Of a stretch of DNA of 64,000 nt, positions 21,121 to 33,600 are shown piece by piece. The notes beneath the pieces are model-generated. The model was not told the origin of the DNA. It saw nothing but the letters and a program-made list of their open reading frames with translations, and made no database searches. Every line of letters begins with the position of its first letter. Position 1 is the stretch's first letter. The translations under genes were made by a program, and so were the position numbers. The stretch is from Edaphochlamys debaryana (lineage: Eukaryota > Chlorophyta > Chlorophyceae > Chlamydomonadales). The stretch lies in contig JAEHOE010000006.1 of the NCBI GenBank assembly GCA_016858145.1, positions 310,001 to 374,000 of the forward strand, in the 5' to 3' direction.

Positions 21121-23195
21121 TGCAGGCCGCAGATGCTTGCGTACTCAAGTGAGGTCTTTACCTGCTTGCGTGGCCGCGGTTCGGGCCCTTGCCGGCGTCT
21201 CTACCGCTTTGCGTGGGGAAGCCGGTGGGGGGAATCCCGAGCGGGTCGTGCCACACCCGGCACCGTCGCGTGCCCTTGCGCTATCAGGATCGTCGACAGC
21301 GCATGTGAGCGGCCTAGGCATTCGTCGAGCGTGTGTGTGACGCGACAGGCGAGAGGCCGAGGGTCGATAAGGTGGTGCGGTCTTCCGACCGCAAGGAAGG
21401 GATGGTCAATGAGGTGAACAAGTAGAAGACAATTGCTATCTTGTGCCCGAGCTTGCTGGCCGAGCGCCGTGAGGCGCGAGGCCTTGGCGCCAAAGTTGGG
21501 CTTTCTCTGCGCGCTCCCCCTCTATCAGCGGTAACATCTTCTATGTGGAGCATCTAAGCGGCTGGAGAAATGTGGCGATGCTCGGACTTAGGTGGAGAAA
21601 AGAAGGTCACGGCAAAGTGGAGCAGCCGGCGCGAGGAGCCCCAGCAGCGCGGCAAGCAGTGTTGTGTGTGCGCGGAGACTAGGTGGTATCTTGGCTGACT
21701 TTAGCGACGCGGGAGGTACGGTGGGCGCAGCCGTGAACCAGAGTGACTTAATGCAGGGAAGCGGCGCCCGAGCTAGGAACCCCTGTTGTGCTTAGAGCTG
21801 GAGCTTTTGGTGTAGTTGCGAGGGTTAGGTAGGCAAAGCCCGGTTATGTAGGTGAATTGGGCGGGACCCGAAGGCGCGGAGGCGCGAGCGGGACAGCCCT
21901 CTTTCCCCAGCCAGCGTGGCCTTGTGGTGGTGTGGTTTAGGTGTAAGCGTGGTGCTCAGCGAGGGCCTTGTGTAGCCTGCGTGGCAAGCACCGGCGCTCA
22001 CCAGCGCCGGTGCGCCCAGGTAACCGACGACTGCGCCAGGGACTTCGCCCCGAAAGGCAAAGGCCCCTGCGCGTTCGGCGGGCCGTGTGGCGGGAGCCGG
22101 AAGCCCGAGCCTGCCGGCTCGGGCTGGGCCCTGCGCCACCTTCCAACAATCCCGGAGGGGCCTTTACGGGCCTTTGGAGGGCCCGGATCCCGAAAGGGCA
22201 GGCCCAGGTGTCGGAAGGCCCAGGTGGTACGACAGACCCAGGTCAGGCCCGCAGCGAGCTCGCTCTTTAAGGCCCAGACGTGGCATTTCCCAGGTTAACA
22301 CTAGAATACTTTTACTCTTACTGCTCCCTTATTCCCGGTTCCCTTACTGCTCTCCAAAGCTCTCAGACTCTCGAACTACTCTCGGCTCTGTTAATCGGCT
22401 TGCGCCGGACTGATCACCCGTCGCTCGGAACTCTCGGTACTGTAAGGTCTCAGCTCAATTACACGCCCCAGATCCCCGGACCCACAGTACTAGGTTTGGT
22501 CGCTGATCGCTGCAGTCTCGACCGCAGCTGTATCGCCCCCCGCCGACCAGGAGCAGCTATCGTCGGCAAGCGAAGGCCCAGGAGGGCCCAAGCCTCTGCC
22601 TGTGCCAGGCCCCGTACCGTACCCAGCTGTCTCCGGGACCCCTCTCGTGAACCACACAGCCGGAACCCCATCGCAGCTAGCAGGGTTCTCTGTCAAGGGC
22701 CGCGCTCAGCGTGCCCTCTGGTCTACTAGGGAGCCGAGCGTCAGCGAGGCGACAGCAGCCGCTGTTTGATCAGCCGTTTCCGGCAGCCAGGGCTTCGTGC
22801 TTGCACAACCTCGCCCTCGGCCCTCTTTCCCCTCGCCCGCCCCCAGGACAAGAACCCCTTGCCCTGAGTGCGTGCCGCTGAGGGAGAGTCTACATCTTCC
22901 CGTCAGGCGTTTCCGCCGTCTGTACGTGGCATAAATCGCTTCCGCTTCAACCCCAAGACTCTGGTACTGCGTGGTGATCCGCTCACCGCCTTTGGTAGAT
23001 CTCTGTACTACACCAACCCGGCTTGTGGGGTGTCTCCTTACTCCCCCTTGCCCGCACGTCTAGAGGCTCTGCAACGGTCCAAGGGCGCGGCAGCTACACC
23101 TTCGACAGTAGTAGACTACAGCAGCAAGCAGTGCGCGCGAAAATTTTGGGTGTGTAAATTTGGTCTCTACCCCGTTGGTGTGGTCGCTCCGCTTG
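21121..23195 (+). repeat. LTR 3 (3' outer)
   Basis: This third 2,075-bp copy stops exactly where the PBS begins in the other two. That coincidence is the main argument for calling this length the LTR. Confidence 0.75.
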
Positions 23196-23930
23196 CGGAC
23201 GCCACTAGGTCTTGCAGGAGGCAAGGCCCGTGGAGTAGGCCGAACGGCCGCAGCGTCCAGCGCTGTGATCCTTTAGAGGATCCTTCATTGTAAACCCGAG
23301 GACTGCACCACTTTTGGAAGTGTTACTTGGCACAGGGCTTGGTTGATGAGATGTGCGCATGTCTAGGGGGCGAGCAGGGCATGCCGTGGACCTGGCCGCT
23401 CCGCCGGTTCAACCTTTGGCTTACTCGACCTACGGAGGGAGTGGATCAGAGGGTCTGGGCTGTGGTGTGTCTTGCAGCCACCACAGCCATGGAGAAGGGA
23501 CGCCGATATCTGTACGCGACAAGGGAGAATGGGAACCGTCTCGGGGTGCTGAACCGAGGACGTGTGCTGGTGTCAGCTGAGTTTTGGGGGGCGCTTCACT
23601 CCTTTGCTGCGCTCAGGCCACCAAGTGGTTGGGAGACAACACTGGCGGACCACCCTTTCTTGCGAGTCTCCGATGGTAGATTGTATGTGCAGGAGCCCCC
23701 AGGCGTTTTGGCATTGATTGACGATGACTAAAGACACGGCGGTAGAATGATGAGGGGGGTTCTACGGGCCCGGCCCTAGCGACGTGGCGTGACGACCGAA
23801 AGTCAGTCACGTAGCGTGGGTGTCGGAGTGCAGGTGGCACACCCAGTAGGTGGCGCTCTCGCTCAACCCCTCCCCTTCTAAAGGCGATTCCTGCTGTAAC
23901 CATCGCATCCAAGCCCAAGCCCAAGCCCGA
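23196..23930 (+). pseudogene. Decayed LINE ORF2 C-terminus and 3' end, right part
   Basis: In one frame 23297-23731 encodes RGLHHFWKCYLAQGL, then VDQRVWAVVCLAATTAMEKG, and ends DHPFLRVSDGRLYV, followed by a stop at 23731. HHFW.C is the His/Cys signature of the zinc-binding domain in many LINE reverse transcriptases, and the rest matches the usual C-terminal layout. An in-frame TAA precedes HHFW at 23291, so it is broken. The 3' tail ends in three AAGCCC units (23911-23928), like the simple-repeat tails of algal LINEs. It is probably the continuation of 8545-8921. Confidence 0.65.
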
Positions 23931-24676
23931 GTGACACAGCTGACCCAAAGTTGTCGACTGCCCTGAGTGCCCTCTGCCCTGTCAGCTCTGGGACGGGGCA
24001 GCCTGGGGCAGGCGCTCTACCCAAGGAACGGGTCAGACAGCGCCGTCACAACATCAGTTCCTCTTACATAAATACGGAAGCCCATCCACTCCACGAAGCC
24101 CGCAGCCATGGAGAGGCTTCTTCGCAGGCTCGCGGCCCCGCCTCGCACGACCCACTTCGCGGCAGCGCCCCTTCAGGGCCTACGCATCATCGCCACAGTG
24201 TTGAGCCCCCGGCGTGTCAGCCCCACTGGAGGCTACACCGCCTCACCCCGACGCCTTCCTACAGCAGCAGTGCACCACACAGGACCACACTGTTCACTCT
24301 TCGAATTGCACGCCCGACCCCCCTCCCCCAACTGTGCCTGGCGCGAAACACGAACGGTCCCTCGCGTCATTGTTGCTCGGTGCTCTTCCTGCACGCGCGC
24401 TTGCAGGCTGGCAAGCACACGCACCCATACCAACGGGCCTGTCCTGCCCTACCTAGCACCACGCATCCCTGCATCTATACTCACGGCGTTGTAACTTGCC
24501 CTGCCCTCTCTGCGCCATCACGGCTGCTCCATCCGCTCCCCAGCACTGCCCACCGATCCCCGATGCCCTTGCCCACCGCCACCTTCCCAATCCCCATTCA
24601 CGACTGTTTCTATCTGCCACTCTTGCCTCTGGCTTCGACTATGTTCAGCTATGCGCGTTTCTGCATGTCTGCCCCC
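23931..24676. other. Spacer, includes the 3' flank of the PH-RCC1-BRX gene
   Basis: No gene is supported. The minus strand should carry the 3' UTR of the next gene. The only TGTAA in that direction that I noticed is at 24064-24068, about 610 nt past the stop. Confidence 0.4.
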
Positions 24677-27600
24677 TCAGGAGCGGTTGGAAAGGTTGGA
24701 GCGGGTTGACACGGCCCCCCCAGAGCGGGACCGAGCGTGGTGGTGACTGGTGTGCGTCGGGCCACCTCCTCCTCCTCCCGCCGTCCACTGCCCGCCGGGC
24801 CCCGGCGGCACGCCTCCAAAGCCGCCCGGCAAGCCCCCAGTACTGGCGCCACCGCTGGCCGTGCGGCTGCCGCTCCGCGAGCGGTGGTGGCGCGGCGGAA
24901 TGCCACCGTGCGCCCCGCCGCCGCCCGCGCCCAGCCCTCCCCCGCTGCCCATGCCGGTGAGCCCGGGGTGGTGCTGCGCCTGGCCCTGCCCGTACGGCAT
25001 CATGCCAGCCGTACTGGCATCATCATACGTCTGGTCCGCCCACGTGGCATTCGGATCTCCCGCAGGCGCGCCTCCGGACGTTGCCATGGCCGAAGAGGCC
25101 CAGTACGATCCGGAGCCCCGGCCCAGGCCCTCGGCCCCGTACATGGCGCCCGCCGCCGAGCCGCCGCTGCCGCCGCCGTGCATCATGCCGTGCGCGGGGC
25201 TGGTGTGCATGGGCAGGGAGAAGAAGCCCGAGGGCTGCGCTCCGCCGCTGGCGCTGGTGCCCTGCGTGTCGGTGCTGAAGCCGCGCGTGTGGGAGGTGGC
25301 GGGGCCGCCGCCGGGCCCCGCCGGGCCGTGCATGGGGCCCGGCTGGGGCGAGCTGTGGCTCACCAGGTGGCCCGGGCTCGCGCCCGAGGGGGAGGCGGGG
25401 TAGCCGGGCGTGGCGGAGCGGGAGCCTGCATGGCCGCCGCCCCCGCCGCCGCCTCCACCGCCCCCGCCCGTGCCGCCGCCGACAGACGCCGTCACCTGCG
25501 AAACGCGAATGGCAGGCAGTTCGTCAATGCTCATGCCCTCCTGAGCCAAGACAGAGCTGATGCCTACCCCTAGCCTCCATCCTCCCTGTGCCGCTCCGCC
25601 GCCTTGATCACGAGAGAGCAGGGGCTTCGTCAATGCATGTCTTCCAGAAGCCCCTTGGTTTCGCCCTTCAGTCTCAGCCCGCCCCGCTCACGTGGTACAC
25701 GTCGTACAGCTCCGCCTTGTGCGCCGCCCACCACTGCTGCGCCTCCGCCTGGCTGAACACGCGGCGGCTGAAGCGCAGCTTGCACAGCTCCACGCGGCCG
25801 CCGGGCTGCTGGGGGGGCCGCAGCGTGATGAACACGCCCTGCAAGAGTTGGGGGCGGGGGGAGGGCACGCGGGTTGGAAGGAGAGGGGCACGTGCAGGCC
25901 TGGCATGGGCATGCATCGACCACGGGGGCCAGCAACGCACGACACAAGCGACCACGCACTTGCCATACAGCCCGCCTCGCCAAGCCCGAACCGACCCTAG
26001 CGGCTCTGCACCCACCGGCACATACTGGAACAGCGACCCGTCCGGCGCGAGGGGCGTGTTGGCCGCCAGCCCGTTGCCCGCGGCATAGGCCTCCTCGCCG
26101 CTCAGCACGCCGCCGCCGCTGCGGCCCGCGCCGCCGGCACCACCCCCGCCAGCGCTGCCGCCGCCTGCTGAGCCCAGCTGCGGGTGCTGCAGCGTCTGCA
26201 TGTCCACGAAGGCTTGGCGGCGGCGCGGGCGGCCGGGGGCGCCCGAGGAGGCGCCGGTGCCGGTGCCGTCGTCACCGTCGCCGCCCGGGCCGTCGTAGGC
26301 GCCGCCGCTGACGGATGAGGAGGCCTCCGATGTGTCGGCGCCGCGGTGCCGCGCGAACGAGTCCTCGCGGGAGCCGCCGCCGTGGGCCTGCGGGCGGGGT
26401 GGGGTGGGGGTGGAGGTTGGAAGGGGCGAATGAGGAGGTAGTCTGATGCAGGTTTGGTCACCCCAGCCCGAGTCAGCTGCAGTCGAGCAGCAGGGCCCGG
26501 GGAAACCCTGGTGGTCGAGCCACCAGAAAGAGACACCTCACGACCCGACGCAACCGTTCCCACACCCCGTCGCGCGCGCCAAACCTCTCACCTCGTAGCC
26601 AAAGCCCGGGTGCCCGCCCGAGCCCCGAGCCGACGGCAGCTGCTGCGGCGGCGAGGGCGCCACGTAGAGCTGCCGCCGCAGGGAGGCCGCGCCCGCCAGC
26701 GGCATCAGCATGGCGGGCGGCGGAAGGACCACGTCCGTACCGGCGCCGTCCGTACGGCTGTCGTCCATGTCCGTGTCGGCCTCGCCGTCGGCGTCCCCCT
26801 CCTCCCCCTCCTCCCCCGCCTCGCCCTCCACGCCCGGCTCCACCTCGTCCCCCCCCTCCCCCTCCTCGTCGTCCTCGTCCAGGCCCTCCTCGTCCGCCTC
26901 CGCCAGCGCCTGAGGGGGCCAGGGCCGCAGGGTTCAAAATCAGGCTGGGAAAAGCCAGTGGTTGCCTGTGAACCTCGCCCCAGGAAGTCCCTCCCGCTAC
27001 TCGGTAGACAGGGTTCGCTGCGCTCAACCCTTCCATTCTGTTGGCCCGCCCAAGCCCACCCATGCCCCACCCCGCCCCCCCGCCCAGACCCACCGCCTGC
27101 GCCAGGGACATGCCCGGGTGGTGCTGCCGCAGAGCGTCCAGCCCCGGCGGCGCCGTGGCGTGGCCCAGCACGGTGCCGTCGCGCATGGACAGCAGCGGAC
27201 CGCCGCCGCCACCAGGGGCCGAGGAGGAGCCCACGCCGCCGCCCGCGTGCAGCGAGGCCTGGGAGGCCTGCGTGGAGGCGGCCTGTAGCGAGGGCGCAGG
27301 CGCCAGGTAGTCGCGCGCGGGGCCGATGCCGTCCCGCGTGGCGATGAGGGAGGAGACGTCCACGCTGGTGGCGCGGCGGTGCCGGGCGTTGGGCGGGGGG
27401 CCGCCCATGCTGGGGGGCACGCCCATGCCGCCCATCTGCGGACGGGGATGCAGGGGGCAGTACAGGGGGTGGCACAGAGTCAGCACGCCTGACGATTTAG
27501 GCATGGCCAGTGGACAAGTAGTGCAGGAAGACGGGTGGCCGCAGCCGTTGCTCCTTCACTTAACAAGCGATATTCCCCGGCCCACCTGGCGGTCTGCGGC

Positions 27601-30600
27601 GAGCATCATGCTGGGGCCGGCCGAGGCGCGAGTGCTGCTGGGGCTGAGCGGCGGCAGCCCGTGCCCGGGCGAGGTGGTGGCGGCGGCGGCGGCGGCGGCT
27701 GCAGCTGCAGCCGACATGCTGCTGGCGTGGGTGAGGTGCAGCGGCGGACCGGGCAGCAGCTGCGCGGGCGACTGCGTGCCGGCGGCCGAGGTGCCGCTGC
27801 TGCTGCCGGCGCCGCCGTAGTGGCCGGGGCTGGGGGAGCCCTCGCCCGGGCCGACCGGGTGCGGCAGCGGGCCGGTGTGCGCCGGCGAGTTGTTGTGAAT
27901 GGTGCCCACCGGAGCCGGGGGAAGCTGCGGCGGGGTCCCCGACAGGTACCCCGCCGCCACGGCCCCGCCCGTAGTCGCCACCCCCGGCGCCCCGCCCATG
28001 CCCCCTCCCTGCATCATCTGCGCCATCTGCTGCCGCAGCCACATCACCTCGTTCAGCAGCGCGTCGTTCTGGTGCTTGAGCGCCATCGCGGCGGCGTCAG
28101 CGGCGGAGGGCGGCGCGGGCAGCACAGTGGCGGACGTGAGCCGCGGGGGCGTCTGGGAGCCGCTGCTGGGGTGCGCGGGCGGCGGCACGAGCTCAAAGGC
28201 GGCAGCGGCCGCGGCCGCAGCCGTGCTGCCGCTGCGGCGGTGCATGGCGGCCTCTGCCGGGTCCCGGCCCGAGCCGCCCTCCACGCTGTCGTAGGACGTG
28301 TGCCGGGAGTGGCCCCGCGAGCCGCGAGCCGAGCTGCCGCGGGGCCCTGCGCTGGAGCCCTGGGGCACCACCACGCTCGTGCGCGGCGGCCCCAGCCCGC
28401 CCCCGCCGCTGCCCGCCGTGGCGTCCCCCGGCTCCCCGTACACACGGAACGTGGCCTCCGGGCGAAACGCACCGCCCTGCTGCCCAGCGCCGCCATACAG
28501 CGCCGACACACCGCCCGGTCCCACGGCCGCAGCCGCTGCGGCCTGCGCCCCTGGCTGGGCCCAGGCCGAGATGCTGACCTCCCGCGGCCGCACGGAGAGG
28601 CTGTTGGAGGAAACGGTGCCGGCGGCCAGGGCGGCTGCGGCTGCCGCGGGCCCCACGCGGCTGTCGTGGCGCTGCGGGGCTGCGCCGCCCTGCCCCCCGG
28701 GGGACATGAAGGGCATGGTGGGCGTGGGCGGCTGCGGCGAGGGCGTGGCGGCCTCCGGCAGCGTCAGCGAGTAGGGCCCGCCCGGCATGCCCGAGCGGGC
28801 CGGGTGCGAGTGCATGGCGTCGTCGGGCGTCTCTGCAGCAGCACAGGACAGCAGCGAGGTGGAGGGCCGTTGGAGAGAAACTTTAGACTCAGGAGCAAGC
28901 CCCACCATACCGACTGACGTTAGCCTGCAAGCACCCCCAAGCCCGAGCACCCGGGTCCCACCTGGGCTGGGGGTGCCCAGCCCCGAGGGCGACAGGCCGC
29001 TGCTGCCCGAGGCCCCCGTGGTGAACGAGTCCACGGACGAGCGCATCGCATCGCCGCCGCTGCCCGAGCCGCCGCCGCCGCCGCCCCCCGAGGCGCGGGC
29101 CAGCATGGCCACGCGCGGGTGCACCTGCGGGTGCGCCGCGGCCTGCGCAGCGGCGCCCTCCGAGCCCATGGCCACAACCTGGGCGGGAGCGGGCGAGGTA
29201 GGGCCGGAGAGGGCACAGCACGGTCGGGGCGCGGAGTCGGGACAGTTGCGTCGCAGGCGACGGCGCAAGGCGGGCGGTGAGGTAGATTAGGTCAGGCGAA
29301 GGCCCAACCTGCAGCCCAAGCCGCAGTCACCCATCGCGAGCAGGCCCGCCGCCGTACCTGCACCAACTCCGCCGAGTCGTGGCTGTCCATGTACGCCTGG
29401 CCCCCCCGCACCGCATGGCTGGCGCGGCGCGCGGCTCTGCTGCCGCCCGTCGCGGGGGAGCCGGGAGACTCCTCCGTCTGCGTGTGGAGAGGGGCACCAG
29501 CTGAGCGGAGAGCTTCCCAAACCTCAGCCTGCCTGCATGTTAACACGCAGGCCCTCCCCAGCCAATCCCGCACGCCCTGCAACACCGACATCCCACGGCC
29601 CTGGGTAACCCTGGCGCGCCCCACGACCCTGCCCCAGCCCCCCTCCTGGAGCGCACCTGCTCGGGCACCATGTCCAGGCTGCCCCGCCGCCCGCGCATGA
29701 AGTACGGGTCCGTGTCCCCCTCCGTCTCCGCCAGGCTGTGACCACCCAGCGACTGCGTGTCGATGGAGCCCTCCCGCGCCGCCTCCACGCCATGGCTCAG
29801 GCGCGCCGGCCCGCTGGCGTGCGCCCGGTCCCGCTCGCGCAGCGCACCGTGCAGCGCCGGGTGCGCTGCGGCGGGGCGCAGGCGGCCGCCCGTGTTCTGC
29901 CGCGCCAGCGCGGGGGCCGAGTGGTGGGGCAGCTCGCCGGTGGTGCTGGACATGTCGTACAGGGAGCTGCTGGTGGGGCTGATGGACCTGGGGGCAGGGG
30001 CGGAGGGGATGGAGGGCAATGCGTCTGGGTTATGACGATACGCAATTCGGGCGGCGGCGGAGAGGAACAATGGGTGGGGTGAGGGTGCCTTCCACGAGAA
30101 AGAACACAGCGGGAATGGAGCGCAGCACAAGGTTAAGGGGCCGCACCTGCTGTCGCCGTCGTCTGCTCCCTTGACCAGGGGCGGGCTGGAGCGGTGGCTC
30201 AGCATGCCGCTGCTGCTCACGCTGACAGCGGGCTCCAGCCCCTGCGCGGGGGACGTAGGCCCAGGGCACGGGGAGGCACTCAGCAGCTGCATCAGGAGTT
30301 CGGAGGGTAGCGGCAACCCCGCTGGCCAAGCAAACGACTCCAAACCACGGCCCAGCATTGAGGCCATTCCCGTGCCCTTGCAACCGACCTTGGTGGCGTG
30401 GGAGTTGAGCGACGCCGACTTGGCGAAGTGCGACTGACCCGGCCCGCCGCCGCCCGCCGCGGCCGGGCCGCCGGGCCCGTAGTGGTGGTGCGTGCGGGCC
30501 ATGTTACGGCGCAGGTCGGTGCGGTGGTGCTCGGAGCGGCTGATGCCCGGCATGTACGACACGGCGGCTGGCATGGTCACCACGCGCCCGCTCTGGTGCC

Positions 30601-33600
30601 GCCGGCCAGAGGTGGCCCGACTGGGGGCCCCCGGCCGCGCCGTCGAGGCCGAGGCCGACGAGCCAATGTCCCCCCGCGAGGCCTTGGGCCCCGTCACCAT
30701 CTGCTGCAGCGACTGGAAGCCCGCGGCCGCCGCCACGGGGATGGACTGGGCGGCGGCGGTAAAGGGGCTGGTGAGCAGGCTGGTGTCGCGCACGGGCGCG
30801 GGATGGAGCGAGAGCGCCTGCGCGCCGCCGTGGTAGGCCGAGGGCGCGTACGAGCCGGAGCGGCTGGTGGCGGCGCCGGCGGCCGCGGCCGCCGCCAGCG
30901 CGCCGCCGTGCATGGGCGTGGGCGTGGCCGCGGGCGTGGAAGCGTGGTGGCGGCGCACGCGCGGGTCGTGCTCGATGACGGCCATGGTGTGGTTGCCGCC
31001 GGCCGAGATGTGGAGCACGCGCTTGCCGTCCACCTGGCCCACCACCTGGAAGGGGAGGAGGGGGGTAGGGGGAAGGAGGGTTGGAGCGCTTGACGTTGCC
31101 ATGCTGCCCCCATCTGCTTGTAGGTGCCAGGCATCCCTTCTTGCCCCGTGTGTTCCCATCGCAAGTTGCAACGCCGTCCCCCCGGGGCCCACCTGCGGCA
31201 GGGTGAAGTCCACGTGCAGGATGCGCTGCGTGAGAGGGCCGTCCGAGGAGGCGCTCACGGCGCCCGAGTCCACGCCCAGCTGCCCCTCGGAACCGCGGCC
31301 CCAGGTCAGCAGCCGTATGCGGCGGCCCTCGTCGGGGATCTGGCCGTTGGCCTGGCGGGCAGCAGGCAAGGGACGGGGGAAGGAGGCATCAAGATGCCAG
31401 CCTTGGCTCTGGCATGGTTGCAGTCGTCACAAGCCTGCAGGCCCTTGCAGCTGCAGCCCCACCTGCTCAGCTCCGGCCCGCCCTGCACCGCTCCTCGTCC
31501 CTGCAGCCTCTCCTACCTGCACCTTGCTGGCCACCACCACCACGTGATGCATGCCGCACGCCACCTCCTCCACGAACATGCCAAACAGGTTGCCGTCAAC
31601 CTGGGACCGAGGGGGCGAGAGGGGGTTACGGGATCAGGGCCACCCGCAAGCACCACGAACAGCTTGCACGGCAAACAAAGCACCGGCTGCAAGCCCCGGC
31701 CCTCGGCGCACACAGCTCCTCCCGCCCAGCGCTCACCCGCGTGGGGTTGAGCGCGCCCTCCCACGGGCAGCTCTTCTCGCCCGTCTTGGGCGCCCCCGTG
31801 GTGCCCATCTGGTACACGCGCCCGTCGCGGGACAGCGCCACGGTCATGCTCCAACCGCACGCCACCTGCGCAGGGCGTTGGGAGCGGGGCGCCGTTAGCG
31901 CCTCCGTCACGACACACACACATGTCATGCTGCTCCAACAAGAGCGGTTGCGGACCATGAGGCGCCCACGGCCCACGGCTGCTGGTGTCCCTGCGGCCCT
32001 GGCAGCCCCGGCTCGCCTGCACAATGCCGTGCTTGTCCATGTCCCCGCGCACGCGCGCGGGCAGCAGCCGGCCCTCCTTGTCGCCCACGCCCAGGCAGCC
32101 CCCGTGGTGGTCCCGCTTGGGCGGCGCGTGCTCGCCGCCGCGCTTGCTGGGCTCCGCGGGCTCCGTCCAGGAGAAGTCGCCGCCCCACGTGTAAAGCGTG
32201 CCGCTGCTGCCTGCGGAGGGCCAGGAGCCACGAGAGACAGGAGCACGTGATGCGGCGCCCCCGAGCAAGTACCTAGGGCCGCTTCCGAGTGGCAGAGCCC
32301 CGGCACCTACGAGCGGCCCTCGTGAGGACGTACGCCTGCGCCCTCACACCCAGACCCCAGGCCGGCACCCGAGGCCGGCACGCCAGGGGCGCTCTTCTGC
32401 TACCAGCTGTCCGCCGAACTCGCTGTCAACCCGCCCATGCACCCACTCGCTCGCCCCCCCCCGCCCACCCGAGGCCACGCAGGACGAGGACGCATCCTGC
32501 GTGTCCCTGGCCAGCTGCTCCATGGAGGCCACGCTGCTGCTGAGCATGTCGCTGCGCTGGGCGCCCAGCAGCGGCGCGGCGGCAGACGCAGAAGCCGCAC
32601 CGCCGCCGGCGCTGGCGATGGAAGCAGCGCCGTTGGTGCCGTTGGCCGCGGCCGCAGCTCCAGCGCCGCCGGTGCTCGGCCCGCCCGCAAGCGGGGCCGC
32701 GGGGGCGGAGGCCGATACCGTGGCGAGTGCGGGCGCACTCGAAGTCGCGGCAGCGGCTGCTGCTGCCGCCGCCACGCCCTGCAGCAGCGAGGAAGCACAC
32801 AGCGCGTCAAGCGGAGCCCATCTGACCTGACTTCAAGCTGAAGCCCCATGTAGCCCACCGCAGCTGCCAACCAGCACAACGGCACTCCAGCCGGCCCAGC
32901 CGGCCCCGCTCTCTCTTTCCCAGCCCACGGAGCCCTCTGTCCCCAGCCTTTCTCCCACGCCCCGCCCCGGCTCCTCTCCTGCGCCTCCCCTCCCCCCCAC
33001 CTGCAGGTCGCTGCCGCTGCTGCTCATCTCGCTGGCCGCGTGGCGCAGGTTGCGCTCGCGCGCGCCCTCCGCGGGCACCGAGGTCACCACGGGGGCGCTG
33101 GCCACGGGCGGCAGCGGCGAGGCGGTGGTGGCGGGCGTGGCGGCGGGGGGAGTCACGACGGTGCCGAAGGGCGTCGTGGTGGACCTGGGGCGCGGGGGCA
33201 AGCGGACGTGCCCTTTGACTACGAAGTCATGATGTGAACTGCCAGAGGAGCTCCTGTGCGCCATGCGGCCCACTCAATGACCCTTCGGGGGCATTGTCTG
33301 GTGTGATACGGGACCGGGTCCGCCCTCCGCAGGCTGGCCTCCTCACCTCCCAGTCGTCCGGGGCGCCACCACGGCCGCCGTGTGCCAGTAGCCGCACGAG
33401 ACGCAAGTAACGTAGTTGTTCTCCAGGGCAGTCACCCTGGACGGACGGCAGGCGGGTGAGGGTGGGGCTCAGGTGCTGCCCGAAGCACAGGGTGAACTCC
33501 AGACACCGGAGCCGCCTACCCCAACAGCCTGGCCCACAGAAGCGCCGGAGGGGCGCGGCCCGACCCCTCCCGCTTGGCATCTGCGTGCCTGCACTCCGCC

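Larger units (their letters stand above)
8922..23195 (+). mobile_element. Tandem Gag-only LTR retrotransposon array: LTR-internal-LTR-internal-LTR
   Basis: The sequence starting TGCAGGCCGCAGATGC at 8922 recurs at 15021 and 21121. The third copy breaks off after 2,075 bp at 23195. The same 2,075 bp can therefore be read as an LTR (three copies) separating two internal regions of about 4,024 and 4,025 bp. Directly after each of the first two LTRs comes TGGTAGCGGGACC, a plausible tRNA primer-binding site, exactly where the third copy diverges. Each internal region encodes a Gag-like protein. The remaining roughly 1.3 kb has no protease, reverse transcriptase, RNase H or integrase. This matches the idea of a terminal-repeat Gag-only element (TR-GAG) that relies on a relative's polymerase. 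I noticed only three base differences among the LTRs, plus minor repeat-tract changes in the leader, so the array is very young. The LTR end (CGCTTG) is not the usual CA, and no matching target duplication directly abuts it. Confidence 0.8.

Noticed and set aside
24108..24494. 128-codon open frame beginning MERLLRRLAAPPRT
   Set aside because: No recognisable domain or splice support. Composition matches the surrounding C-rich spacer.
27535..28917. 460-codon plus-strand open frame
   Set aside because: It is an antisense shadow of a low-complexity PH-RCC1-BRX exon, with Arg/Gly/Ala-rich composition and no domain.
27556..29268. Long minus-strand open frame of 570 codons read as one uninterrupted exon
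   Set aside because: Its ends run through introns. Only 27586-28832 and 28962-29178 are exons once splice sites and phase are applied.
30389..31045. Possible FYVE finger after the RCC1 repeats
   Set aside because: The exon is Ala/Ser/Gly-rich with no Cys-pair pattern.
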